Shown here piece after piece: positions 53,668-61,792 of a stretch of DNA of 64,000 nt. Source of the DNA: Pedobacter nanyangensis (GTDB lineage Bacteria; Bacteroidota; Bacteroidia; Sphingobacteriales; Sphingobacteriaceae); the NCBI RefSeq assembly GCF_003313505.1, contig NZ_QMHO01000001.1, positions 1 to 64,000 of the forward strand, read 5' to 3'. Both the position numbers and the translations under genes were made by a program. The notes beneath the pieces are model-generated. The model saw only the letters and a list, made by a program, of their open reading frames with translations, was not told the origin of the DNA and did not search any database. Every line of letters starts with the position of its first letter. Within the stretch, counting starts at the first letter, position 1.

Positions 53668-54747
53668 ATGATAATTACGGAAGAGAAAGTATTAGCGGCC
53701 CTTAGCCATGTGGAAGACCCGGACTTGAAAAAAGACCTGGTTACCTTAAAGATGATTAAGGACGTTAAAATTGAAGCTAAAAAAGTTGCTTTCACGCTTG
53801 AATTGACCACTCCCGCTTGTCCACTGAAGGATATGCTGAAGAATGCCTGCGTCAATGCCATCAAGCATTTTGTAGATGCCGAGGCAGAAATAGAGATCAA
53901 CATTACTTCAAGAGTAACCAAGCCAATGGACACCAGCCAACTGAAAGCAATTAAAAACATTGTGCTCATTTCTTCGGGAAAAGGGGGCGTTGGAAAATCT
54001 ACGGTATCCAGCAACTTGGCTGTTACCTTAGCTGCCGATGGCGCAAAGGTAGGTTTAATTGATGCAGACATTTACGGACCTTCGGTGCCTATCATGTTTG
54101 ATTTAGTGGGTGCAAAACCAAGTGCAAAGGAAACAGCCGATGGCAAAACTTTAATTCTTCCCATTGAAAAATATGGCATCAAACTGCTTTCGCTGGGCTT
54201 CTTTTCTGATCCAGACCAACCAGTGCCATGGCGTGGGCCAATGGCCTCCAATGCCATCAAGCAGCTTTTTAATGATGCCGACTGGGGCGAACTTGACTAT
54301 CTTTTGGTCGATCTGCCTCCAGGTACGGGTGATATCCACATCACCATTAGCCAAAGCTTTCCAATTGCGGGAGCTGTAATTGTAACCACCCCGCAGCAGG
54401 TAGCCCTTGCAGATACCCGGAAAGGCCTAGCGATGTTTGGGATGCCAGGCATTAACATTCCGGTATTGGGGGTGATTGAAAATATGGCCTACTTTACCCC
54501 GGAAGAACTCCCTGAAAACAAATATTATATCTTTGGAAAAGATGGCGGAAAAGAACTTGCCCAACGCTTTGAGGTTCCGTTTTTGGGCGAAATTCCATTG
54601 GTGCAGGGCATCACCGAAGCCGGAGACAAAGGAAAGCCTATCGCTTTGGAAACCAACCATCCTCAGGCAACAGCATTTAAAGAAATTGCCGGCAAAATAG
54701 CACAGCAAATTTCTATCAACAACGTACAACAAACGGCTAATTGCTAA
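53668..54747 (+). CDS. mrp: Mrp/NBP35-family iron-sulfur cluster carrier ATPase
   Basis: An N-terminal MIP18/DUF59 domain (about 1-90) is joined to a P-loop ATPase with the deviant Walker A motif SSGKGGVGKST, GLIDADIYGPSVP, and a Walker B-like LLVDLPPGTGD. Such proteins carry [4Fe-4S] clusters to target enzymes. The length of 359 residues is normal. The NifU-type gene follows after 35 bp, so the two probably work together in cluster delivery. Confidence 0.93.
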   Translation: MIITEEKVLAALSHVEDPDLKKDLVTLKMIKDVKIEAKKVAFTLELTTPACPLKDMLKNACVNAIKHFVDAEAEIEINITSRVTKPMDTSQLKAIKNIVLISSGKGGVGKSTVSSNLAVTLAADGAKVGLIDADIYGPSVPIMFDLVGAKPSAKETADGKTLILPIEKYGIKLLSLGFFSDPDQPVPWRGPMASNAIKQLFNDADWGELDYLLVDLPPGTGDIHITISQSFPIAGAVIVTTPQQVALADTRKGLAMFGMPGINIPVLGVIENMAYFTPEELPENKYYIFGKDGGKELAQRFEVPFLGEIPLVQGITEAGDKGKPIALETNHPQATAFKEIAGKIAQQISINNVQQTANC

Positions 54748-54782
54748 ATTTTTACTATTTTTATATTTTTAAAAATTAAAAT

Positions 54783-55028
54783 ATGGATTTAACAGCACGA
54801 GTAGAGCAAGCTTTGGAAACTATCAGACCTTATTTGATAGCTGATGGGGGAAATGTGGCTATTGAAGAAATTACTCCTGAAAACATTGTAAAAGTAAAAT
54901 TACTGGGTAGTTGTGGCTCATGCAAAATGAGTTTCATGACCATGAAAGCCGGCATTGAGCAGGCAATCATGAAAGATGTCCCTGAAATTAAAGGTGTAGT
55001 GGCCGTTGATTTAGCTGAACAAGCGTAA
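54783..55028 (+). CDS. NifU C-terminal domain iron-sulfur scaffold protein
   Basis: The 81-residue protein is a complete Nfu domain: RPYLIADGGNVAIEEI, then VKLLGSCGSCKMSFMTMKAGIE. The CxxC cysteines (C44 and C47) coordinate a cluster between two subunits. It is the downstream partner of the Mrp gene. No NifU N-terminal scaffold domain is attached. Confidence 0.93.
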   Translation: MDLTARVEQALETIRPYLIADGGNVAIEEITPENIVKVKLLGSCGSCKMSFMTMKAGIEQAIMKDVPEIKGVVAVDLAEQA

Positions 55029-55070
55029 CACTTTTAACACATTTTAACCAAATAGAAACTCTTTAGCACC

Positions 55071-55078
55071 TACATTTG
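55071..55078 (+). promoter_or_regulatory. -7 box upstream of the carboxypeptidase-regulatory-like gene
   Basis: TACATTTG matches TAnnTTTG and ends 19 nt before the ATG at 55098. No clear TTG is seen at -33. Confidence 0.4.
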
Positions 55079-55097
55079 TATCATTATCGTATTACAG

Positions 55098-55739
55098 ATG
55101 AGATTTAGTTTAACTATCATATTGCTGTTTTTTGTTGGTTTGGCTTTTGCCCAGGATAAAACCCAGACCAACAAACTTGTTCAGTTTTCTGGTATTGTAA
55201 CCGATGCTGACAGCAACATGGTTGTACCTTATGTAACCATTACCAATCTCAGCAACAAAAGCCAGAAATACGCGGCCAACTATCAGGGGTTCTTCTCCTT
55301 TGTGGTTAATCCGGGTGATACGGTGATGTTCTCTGCAGTAGGTTTCACCAGTAAAATTTTGGTATTGCCAAAAAATATTGCGGACAATAAGTATACGGCA
55401 ATGGTTCAGATCAAATCTGAGATTGTGTACCTAAAAACGGTTAGGGTAAATCCATGGGCCACCGTAGAGGAATTTAACAAAGATTTTCTCTCCTTAAAAA
55501 TAGCTGATGATGACCTGGCAATTGCGAAGAAAAATTTATCGCGCCAAAGTATTAATGGCCTAAAGCTAACCCTGCCTCGTGATGCCGGGGAAATCAGCAA
55601 TGCCAACTATCGATATAACTTCGATAGGATGGTGAACGTAAACATGCGCCAAACCAATCCACTACTTAACCCATTTGCATGGGGAAAATTAGTGCAGGAA
55701 ATTTTCAACGGCGATAAAGCCAGGAGTGCTGAACAGTAA
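55098..55739 (+). CDS. Exported protein with carboxypeptidase-regulatory-like domain
   Basis: A signal peptide (MRFSLTIILLFFVGLAFAQ) precedes a CarboxypepD_reg/DUF4480-like beta-sandwich (about 28-110: FSGIVTDADSNMVVPYVTITNLS, then FSFVVNPGDTVMFSAVGF), the domain that fronts many TonB-dependent transporters. The rest (110-213) is helical, charged and unassigned. No barrel follows, so it is a free-standing periplasmic protein of unknown role. Confidence 0.75.
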   Translation: MRFSLTIILLFFVGLAFAQDKTQTNKLVQFSGIVTDADSNMVVPYVTITNLSNKSQKYAANYQGFFSFVVNPGDTVMFSAVGFTSKILVLPKNIADNKYTAMVQIKSEIVYLKTVRVNPWATVEEFNKDFLSLKIADDDLAIAKKNLSRQSINGLKLTLPRDAGEISNANYRYNFDRMVNVNMRQTNPLLNPFAWGKLVQEIFNGDKARSAEQ

Positions 55740-55835
55740 CCGATACCTTTTTTCAAAAATATTTTCTTTTTTCCCCTTTTTGCGTGCAACAAAAAATTAA
55801 CGGTGGCGACTATCATATAGTTATTCGTTAATTTT

Positions 55836-56531
55836 ATGAAAACATACCATGCGTCAACATTTATAAAACGAGCTATCATTGGTGTAGCAGTCATTTTTGC
55901 ACAGGCAAAAGCAAGCGCACAGGTAATTAGTTTTGTAATTGATAGCAGTAAATTTAAGATGGCGTTGCTTCCCATGTTGGACACCATTTACAAAGATGAT
56001 CAGTTACCCAGGTTTGAGCTCATAAATTTAACCAGAAACAATGCTGGCCAGGCCAAGCTTGACAGCATTAAGCGCATCATCAAAAAGAAAGACGAAATCA
56101 ACCTTGATAAAGTAAATGGCATTGTGGAGAAACATGGCTGGTTAGGCCCGCAGGAAATTGGGATGAACGGAAGCCAGGGAATATTTTTAGTTATTCAACA
56201 TGCAGATTTAGCCACACAAAAAAAATATCTACCCCTAATAAAACAGGCCGAAAAGGAAGGCAAAACGCTTTCGAGCAATTTAGCCCTATTGGAGGACCGG
56301 ATTGCCATGAGGGAAGGAAGGGAACAACTGTACGGAAGCCAAGGTTTTAAAGATAAAGTAACTGGCACCAGCTACATTTATCCAATAGCAGATGTAGGCC
56401 AATTAGACCAACGACGCAAGCAAATGGGAATGCCCCCAATGGCTGCGTATGTTAAAAATTGGGATTTAGAAGAATACAAAAAGAAATTACCTGAGATAGC
56501 ACAAATTGTAAAAGAACAAAACATTAGGTAG
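55836..56531 (+). CDS. DUF6624-like exported protein
   Basis: The N-terminus has a basic start and a hydrophobic stretch (AIIGVAVIFAQAKASAQ) that looks like a signal peptide. The body shows HGWLGPQEIGMNGSQGIFLVIQHAD, LALLEDRIAMREGREQLYGSQ and a C-terminal RRKQMGMPPMAAY, a pattern I associate with DUF6624 from memory. The function is unknown. It stands alone between the carboxypeptidase-regulatory-like gene and the sigma factor gene. Confidence 0.7.
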   Translation: MKTYHASTFIKRAIIGVAVIFAQAKASAQVISFVIDSSKFKMALLPMLDTIYKDDQLPRFELINLTRNNAGQAKLDSIKRIIKKKDEINLDKVNGIVEKHGWLGPQEIGMNGSQGIFLVIQHADLATQKKYLPLIKQAEKEGKTLSSNLALLEDRIAMREGREQLYGSQGFKDKVTGTSYIYPIADVGQLDQRRKQMGMPPMAAYVKNWDLEEYKKKLPEIAQIVKEQNIR

Positions 56532-56600
56532 GCGCTGGTTGAGCCTCAAAAAAGCAAACTGCACCAAAAAATTAATTATTAACGTACAACTTAAAGCACC

Positions 56601-57164
56601 TTGCACCTGAGCATTTCTATAAATGAACAAGAATTGGTAAAGCAATGTATAGCCCGCGAAGAAAAAGGCTATACCATGCTGTACAATAAATACGCCAAGC
56701 GCATTTACCATACCGTTTATAGGGTAATGGGCAACAGTGCCGAAACTGAAGACATTGTTCAAGAAGCATTTTGCACCGCTTTTGAGCAAATTGCCAAACT
56801 CAAAAACCAAAACAACTTTGAGGGTTGGTTAAAAAGAATAGCACTTAATCAGGCTATATCAACCCTGAGAAAGAAAAAAATGGTTTTTACAGAAGATGGC
56901 CAATTAGAAACTGTAGCGGACGAGGAACTGGACATGAATGAAGAGCTGTTGTTTCAATGCAAGGTAGACGACGTAAAAGCAGCCATACAACAATTACCGG
57001 ATGGCTACCGCACCATTATGTCTTTACATTTATTTGAAGACATGGGGCAAGAAGAAATTGGCAATATGCTGGGCATTAGCCATACAACGGTTCGGACGCA
57101 ATACCACCGAGCCAAAAAGAAGGTTTTTTTAGCACTAAAAGATAAGGCATACTATGGAACATGA
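56601..57164 (+). CDS. ECF-type RNA polymerase sigma factor
   Basis: Region 2 (about 25-90) includes YNKYAKRIYHTVYRVMGNSAETEDIVQEAF, and region 4 (about 125-175) includes IQQLPDGYRTIMSLHLFEDMGQEEIGNMLGISHTTVRTQYHRAKK. No in-frame ATG precedes the conserved region; the frame opens with TTG at 56601, so TTG initiation is likely. It overlaps the next gene by 11 bp. That gene and the DUF4097 gene form a likely sigma/anti-sigma/target unit. Confidence 0.9.
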   Translation: MHLSISINEQELVKQCIAREEKGYTMLYNKYAKRIYHTVYRVMGNSAETEDIVQEAFCTAFEQIAKLKNQNNFEGWLKRIALNQAISTLRKKKMVFTEDGQLETVADEELDMNEELLFQCKVDDVKAAIQQLPDGYRTIMSLHLFEDMGQEEIGNMLGISHTTVRTQYHRAKKKVFLALKDKAYYGT

Positions 57165-57909
57165 TTTTTTTAAGCGATATGTCCAAGAGCACAAAGAGGC
57201 TTTTGAAGACCAAGCTTTACCTCCAAACATGCTAGGCAATATTTTGGGGAATATGAGGGAGCGCCAGTTAATACAGGAAAGAAGAAAGCGTAAACTTACC
57301 TATACCTGGATGGCAGTAGCAGCTTCCATGTTGATTTTTGCAGGAAGTTACCTATTCCTTTCGCAGGAAACCACCGTAACTACGCCGCCACGCCAAATAG
57401 CTTCCAACAACAAAAATAAAGTTGAAGCACCTGTTGCCTTGCCTACAGAGATCGTATCCGCAAAAACAGCTGTAAATACTGAAAAACCAAAACGCTTAGT
57501 TGCATACCAGCCCAACAAGGAAATTTATAGCGGCTTAGCTGATAGTCTTTCTGTGGCAAGCAGGTTAAATGCCATACTTAAAGCGGGCTCATTACCTACT
57601 TTAGACCAAAAACTAAAAACAGTACTCAGTAAAGTTTTTAATGAGGATGAAAACGACAACGTACGCCTGGCAGCACTAGAGGTACTATCTAAATTTGCGG
57701 CAGATAAATATATACAACAACAACTCACCGCAGGACTTACCAAACAAAAAGATCCGGTAATACAACTGGAACTAATAAAAGTACTAGGCAACAGCAATAA
57801 CCCAGAAACTACCGACAAGTTGATTGCCATGGCCGACAACCCGCTAACCATGGATGTAGTTAAGGACCAAGTACATTACGCATTATTAACCAAACAACAA
57901 CTTCAATAA
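57154..57909 (+). CDS. Anti-sigma-factor-like membrane protein with HEAT-like C-terminus
   Basis: Residues 1-45 are a cytoplasmic basic segment, followed by one membrane helix (YTWMAVAASMLIFAGSYLFL, about 49-68) and a Pro/Thr-rich linker. The periplasmic part (about 145-251) shows HEAT-like helical repeats (NVRLAALEVLSKFAADKYIQQQL, then DPVIQLELIKVLGNSNNPE). Gene order and the single helix fit an anti-sigma factor, although the N-terminus lacks a zinc-binding HxxxCxxC motif. The repeats may sense a periplasmic partner. Confidence 0.65.
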   Translation: MEHDFFKRYVQEHKEAFEDQALPPNMLGNILGNMRERQLIQERRKRKLTYTWMAVAASMLIFAGSYLFLSQETTVTTPPRQIASNNKNKVEAPVALPTEIVSAKTAVNTEKPKRLVAYQPNKEIYSGLADSLSVASRLNAILKAGSLPTLDQKLKTVLSKVFNEDENDNVRLAALEVLSKFAADKYIQQQLTAGLTKQKDPVIQLELIKVLGNSNNPETTDKLIAMADNPLTMDVVKDQVHYALLTKQQLQ

Positions 57910-57928
57910 ACATATACATAACAAACAA

Positions 57929-58945
57929 ATGAAAAGAACAATAATAGCTTTAGTACTGCTTGTTGCAGCAGGACAAGCATTTGCCCAAAAAGAATACAGG
58001 CTTGCAAAAAGCAGTGGGAAATTAGTCATCAACAACATTTCATACCTTACTGTAGAAGGTTATGAAGGCAAGGAAATCATCATTACCTCTAAAGGCAAAC
58101 AAGAAGCCGCCGACCCTCGTGCGGAGGGATTAACCGTGCTGGGGAATAGCGGCTTTGACAATACCGGTATTGGGATAGCTGTTACCCAGAAAGACCAAGT
58201 GGCCGAGATTGCTGCCGTAGATAAATCCAATTCCCTAAAAGTTGCCATCAAACTGCCTTATGGTGTTGATCTTTCTGTTAAAACCTCCGGATTTGGCAAT
58301 GAGGGCGGTGAACCTATCCTGCTTAATAATTTGAAAAGCGAAATAGATGCCTCCACACAATATGAAAACATCAAATTATTTAACATTACTGGCCCAGTAA
58401 GCATTAAAACGTTGCACGGCAATATAGAAAGCACTTTAAGCCCGTCGTTCAAAGGCCCAATCTCCTTGGTATCCGTTTACGGATTTGTTGATCTCAAAGT
58501 TCCTGAAAATGCGAAAGCCGACATGACCATCAACACGCTTTATGAAACCCTTTATGCCGCTAAAGACCTCAAATTTGAGATCACCGAAACGACACAAAAC
58601 AAAGAAGTTACCCCGCTTACCGGGCTAACTTACAACAATACCAAAATTGATGGACAAAATGTTCAGATAATTACCTTGAACGAAAATGCGCAGGCAGCTG
58701 CAAAGGCAAAAGCAAAAGCAAGCACAGAAGTTTCTGGCGGCACAACAGTAGGCCATGGCTCCACCAATAATGACAAACCTGAAACAAGCAAAAGAAGGAC
58801 CATGGTAGGCGATGTTGCATACACCTATTCAACTTCAGTTTTTTCTGGCAGTTCACGCGGAACTTCAATTACCGGAAAACTAAACGGCGGTGGAGAGAAA
58901 ATCGTTTTGAAATCTACTCACGGGAAAATCTACTTACGCAAATAA
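57929..58945 (+). CDS. Exported DUF4097-like beta-helical protein
   Basis: The signal peptide MKRTIIALVLLVAAGQAFAQ is followed by a long stretch of short strands with repeated turns (VINNISYLTVEGYEGKEIIITS, AIKLPYGVDLSVKTSGFGN, ISLVSVYGFVDLKVPENA), the pattern of DUF4097 adhesin-like proteins. An Ala/Lys stretch (AQAAAKAKAKAS, about 250) breaks the helix, and the C-terminus (IVLKSTHGKIYLRK) resumes it. It follows the anti-sigma gene by 19 bp and is the probable target or companion of the sigma factor. Confidence 0.7.
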   Translation: MKRTIIALVLLVAAGQAFAQKEYRLAKSSGKLVINNISYLTVEGYEGKEIIITSKGKQEAADPRAEGLTVLGNSGFDNTGIGIAVTQKDQVAEIAAVDKSNSLKVAIKLPYGVDLSVKTSGFGNEGGEPILLNNLKSEIDASTQYENIKLFNITGPVSIKTLHGNIESTLSPSFKGPISLVSVYGFVDLKVPENAKADMTINTLYETLYAAKDLKFEITETTQNKEVTPLTGLTYNNTKIDGQNVQIITLNENAQAAAKAKAKASTEVSGGTTVGHGSTNNDKPETSKRRTMVGDVAYTYSTSVFSGSSRGTSITGKLNGGGEKIVLKSTHGKIYLRK

Positions 58946-58965
58946 ACTACACCAAATATATTTCC

Positions 58966-58999
58966 AAAAGCTAGCCTGTATGTTAATGGGCTAGCTTTT
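58966..58999 (+). terminator. Intrinsic terminator of the sigma/DUF4097 unit
   Basis: AAAAGCTAGCC / GGCTAGCTTTT, an 11-bp perfect stem with a 12-nt loop, continues into more T residues. Confidence 0.85.
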
Positions 59000-59023
59000 T
59001 TATTTAAGCAAGTTATTGCAAAT

Positions 59024-59077
59024 ATTTGCGGTTTTATTCTTATTTTTAATCCAAACCAACTGTATAAAACCGCAAAT
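59024..59077 (+). promoter_or_regulatory. Inverted repeat covering the GHL10 start codon
   Basis: The arms ATTTGCGGTTTTAT (59024-59037) and ATAAAACCGCAAAT (59064-59077) are perfectly complementary over 14 bp with a 26-nt loop. The last two bases of the right arm are the A and T of the ATG at 59076. In mRNA such a hairpin would hide the start codon; as DNA it could be an operator. A 12-bp palindrome (GCAAATATTTGC, 59018-59029) overlaps the left arm. Confidence 0.55.
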
Positions 59078-61142
59078 GAAAAAAAAACTACTCTATTTAA
59101 CCCTTCTTTTAACGCAAATTAACGCAATAGCCCAAAATCCAAAACGGGAAGTGAGGGCTGCTTGGTTAACCACAGTTTCAAACACAGACTGGCCAAAAAG
59201 CACTGTTCAAAATACCCAAAAAGCCAATATGATAGCCATTTTGGACAGCTACAAACAGCTTGGCATAAACACCGTGTATTTCCAAGCGAGGAGCCTCTCA
59301 GACGCCATGTACAAAAGCAATATTACGCCCTGGGCAACAATTTTAACCGGAACTTATAACCAAGCCCCGGCTAATAATTTTGATCCTTTGCAATTTGTGA
59401 TTGATGAAGGACATAAAAGAGGGATGGAGGTTCACGCTTGGTTAAATCCATACCGAGTTGCCACGTCGGCTTCGGCGTACAACAGCCTGCCCTCCGCACA
59501 TCCGGCCAAACAAACGGGCATGAGGGTACTTACCAGCGGGAATACACATTATCTTGACCCGGGGCTCACCGCAGTTAGAAACCACATCAACCAGGTCATC
59601 ATGGAGATTGTAAACAACTACGACATAGACGGCATACACTTTGATGATTATTTCTATCTCACCGGTGTGGGGACACAAGACAATCAAACTTTTATTGACG
59701 AACCCAGAGGCTATAGTGACATAGCTGCCTGGAGAAGAAACAATATATTACTGATGGTTACCGAAACCAATAACGCAATTAAGGCGCAGAAACCTTGGGT
59801 AAAATTTGGCATTTCCCCTTCCGGAATTTACCGAAACAGTACTAATCCTGCTATTGGGACGAACACTGCAGGCTCAGAACACTACAATGTTCAATACATC
59901 GATAGCAAATACATCATGGAGCAAAACCTGATCGACTATCTCACGCCGCAGGTTTATTGGTATATCGGCCAGCCCAATGCCAATTTCAACGTGGTTACTC
60001 CTTGGTGGAACAACATCAATACCGCAAGGCATATTACCATTGGGATAGCCGCCTATAAAGTTGGAAATGCGTCTGAGGGCGCATTTAACACGAACCAAAA
60101 TGAAATATCCCAACAAATAGATCTGGTGAGGGGAACCTCCAACTTGAAAGGGGTTGCTTTTTATAACACCACCACTTTAAACGCAAACACCTTTAATTTC
60201 CGTACAAATCTAATTGCTAACCAGTACAGTACCTTATCGCTGGTTCCAAGCATGACTTGGATAGATAACATTGCCCCTGCTGAGCCTACGGCTTTAGCGG
60301 CGAGCCTCCAATCAGGCAAAACAAAACTTACCTGGACTCCGCCAACAGCTACCACCGACGAATTGCAAAAAGTGGTAAGATATGCGGTTTACCGTGCCAC
60401 TTCTGCAACCATCGATTTTAACAATGCGGCAAACCTGATTGCAATTATCCCAAGTACCGACGCCAGCTACACCGATAACACCGTTACACCGGGGTTAGGC
60501 ACCTCTTATTACTATGCCGTAACTTCTTTAGATCGAATTAGTAATGAAAGTGCGGCCAGCAATGTAGTTGCCGATCCAACTGTACTCCCTGTTCAACTCC
60601 TAAATTTTGCGGCTAAAAAAGACCACAACAGAATCAAGATTGAATGGTCTACAGCCAGCGAGTTGAACAGCGATTATTTCCTATTGGAGAAAGCCGGAAA
60701 TAATGGCGAATTTGGTTTCCTCAGCAAGCAAAGCTCGGCAGCGGCAAATACCAATACCGTTAACCATTATACCGCTTGGGACAATGCTCCCGCTAATGGC
60801 GCAAATTATTATCGCCTTACCCAATTTGACAAGGACGGAACTACTTCCAAGCCCGTATTTGCTTCGGTAAACTTCAACGAAATGATTATTGTACAGGCCA
60901 AAGCGTTTCCAAATCCCACACAAAAAGACATCAATTTCAGCTTAGAAAATTTCGGCGGAAGATTTATCCAGACGAAGCTGATCAATCTTTATGGGCAAGT
61001 GGTTCATGAGCAGGAATTCAGTACCTCAGCAGGCCAAAGCTCCTATCAGCTTTCGATAGGGAAAAACCTGCCGAAGGGGCATTATATCTTGAGCCTATCT
61101 AACGATAGTTTTAAGAAAAATATTAAACTCATTGTATTATAA
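59076..61142 (+). CDS. Secreted GHL10/DUF187-type glycoside hydrolase-like protein, T9SS cargo
   Basis: A signal peptide (MKKKLLYLTLLLTQINAIAQ) is followed by a GHL10 TIM barrel (about 23-370: REVRAAWLTTVSNTDWP, GINTVYFQARSLSDAMY, GMEVHAWLNPYRVAT, DIDGIHFDDYFY). An FN3-like domain (about 400-490) and a C-terminal T9SS sorting domain (AKAFPNPTQKDINFSLENF and on to the end) complete it. Relatives act on peptidoglycan or glycans, but the substrate is not established. I chose ATG 59076; the frame upstream begins at TTG and gives no better signal peptide. The start codon lies in an inverted repeat. Confidence 0.85.
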   Translation: MKKKLLYLTLLLTQINAIAQNPKREVRAAWLTTVSNTDWPKSTVQNTQKANMIAILDSYKQLGINTVYFQARSLSDAMYKSNITPWATILTGTYNQAPANNFDPLQFVIDEGHKRGMEVHAWLNPYRVATSASAYNSLPSAHPAKQTGMRVLTSGNTHYLDPGLTAVRNHINQVIMEIVNNYDIDGIHFDDYFYLTGVGTQDNQTFIDEPRGYSDIAAWRRNNILLMVTETNNAIKAQKPWVKFGISPSGIYRNSTNPAIGTNTAGSEHYNVQYIDSKYIMEQNLIDYLTPQVYWYIGQPNANFNVVTPWWNNINTARHITIGIAAYKVGNASEGAFNTNQNEISQQIDLVRGTSNLKGVAFYNTTTLNANTFNFRTNLIANQYSTLSLVPSMTWIDNIAPAEPTALAASLQSGKTKLTWTPPTATTDELQKVVRYAVYRATSATIDFNNAANLIAIIPSTDASYTDNTVTPGLGTSYYYAVTSLDRISNESAASNVVADPTVLPVQLLNFAAKKDHNRIKIEWSTASELNSDYFLLEKAGNNGEFGFLSKQSSAAANTNTVNHYTAWDNAPANGANYYRLTQFDKDGTTSKPVFASVNFNEMIIVQAKAFPNPTQKDINFSLENFGGRFIQTKLINLYGQVVHEQEFSTSAGQSSYQLSIGKNLPKGHYILSLSNDSFKKNIKLIVL

Positions 61143-61144
61143 TC

Positions 61145-61175
61145 AAAAAAGCCAGCAATAACTGCTGGCTTTTTT
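61145..61175. terminator. Bidirectional terminator between the GHL10 gene and def
   Basis: AAAAAAGCCAGCA / TGCTGGCTTTTTT, a 13-bp perfect stem with a 5-nt loop and a T-run on both strands, sits between the convergent genes and overlaps the def stop. Confidence 0.9.
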
Positions 61176-61732
61176 TATCTTTTCTTGGGCTGCCTTGGGA
61201 ACTTCATCTTGTAATCGGCCCTGATTTCTCCTTTGGAGATTTTATCGAGCTTACCTTTGATGAGCTGTTTACGCAACAAATTTATCTTTTCGGTAAAAAG
61301 CTTTCCTTCAATATGATCGTACTCATGCTGAATCACTCGAGCGGCAAAGCCAGTTACACTTTCTTCATGTTTTTGCCAATTTTCATCAAAATAACTGATT
61401 ACGATATTAGGTTTACGAAAAACTTCTTCGCGTATCTCCGGAATGCTCAAACAACCTTCGGTAAAGCCCCAGGGCTCGCCGCTTTCCTCTAAAATTTGTG
61501 CATTAATGAATACTTTCTTGTAGCGGGGCTCATCGTCATTATCGCCGGTATCAACTACAAACAAACGGATAGGCAAGCCAATTTGCGGGGCCGCCAAACC
61601 TACACCACTAGCGTTATACATGGTTTCCCACATGTTTTCTATCAGCTCATGAAGATTAGGATAGTCCTTCTCTATCGGCCCACATACCTTCTTTAAAACT
61701 GGGTCTCCGTAGGCAACAATTGATAATTTCAT
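61175..61732 (-). CDS. def: Peptide deformylase
   Basis: This metalloenzyme removes the formyl group from new N-terminal methionines. All three motifs are intact: GVGLAAPQIG (about 44-53), EGCLSIPE (metal cysteine) and QHEYDHIEG (metal histidines and catalytic glutamate). The length of 185 residues is normal. It is a single gene, 60 bp downstream of the M16 peptidase on the same strand. Confidence 0.96.
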   Translation of the reverse strand: MKLSIVAYGDPVLKKVCGPIEKDYPNLHELIENMWETMYNASGVGLAAPQIGLPIRLFVVDTGDNDDEPRYKKVFINAQILEESGEPWGFTEGCLSIPEIREEVFRKPNIVISYFDENWQKHEESVTGFAARVIQHEYDHIEGKLFTEKINLLRKQLIKGKLDKISKGEIRADYKMKFPRQPKKR

Positions 61733-61792
61733 GGTGCAAAGTTAAGAAAAATAAGACGGATGCTAAACAATGCAGATTTTAAGGTAGGCAAG

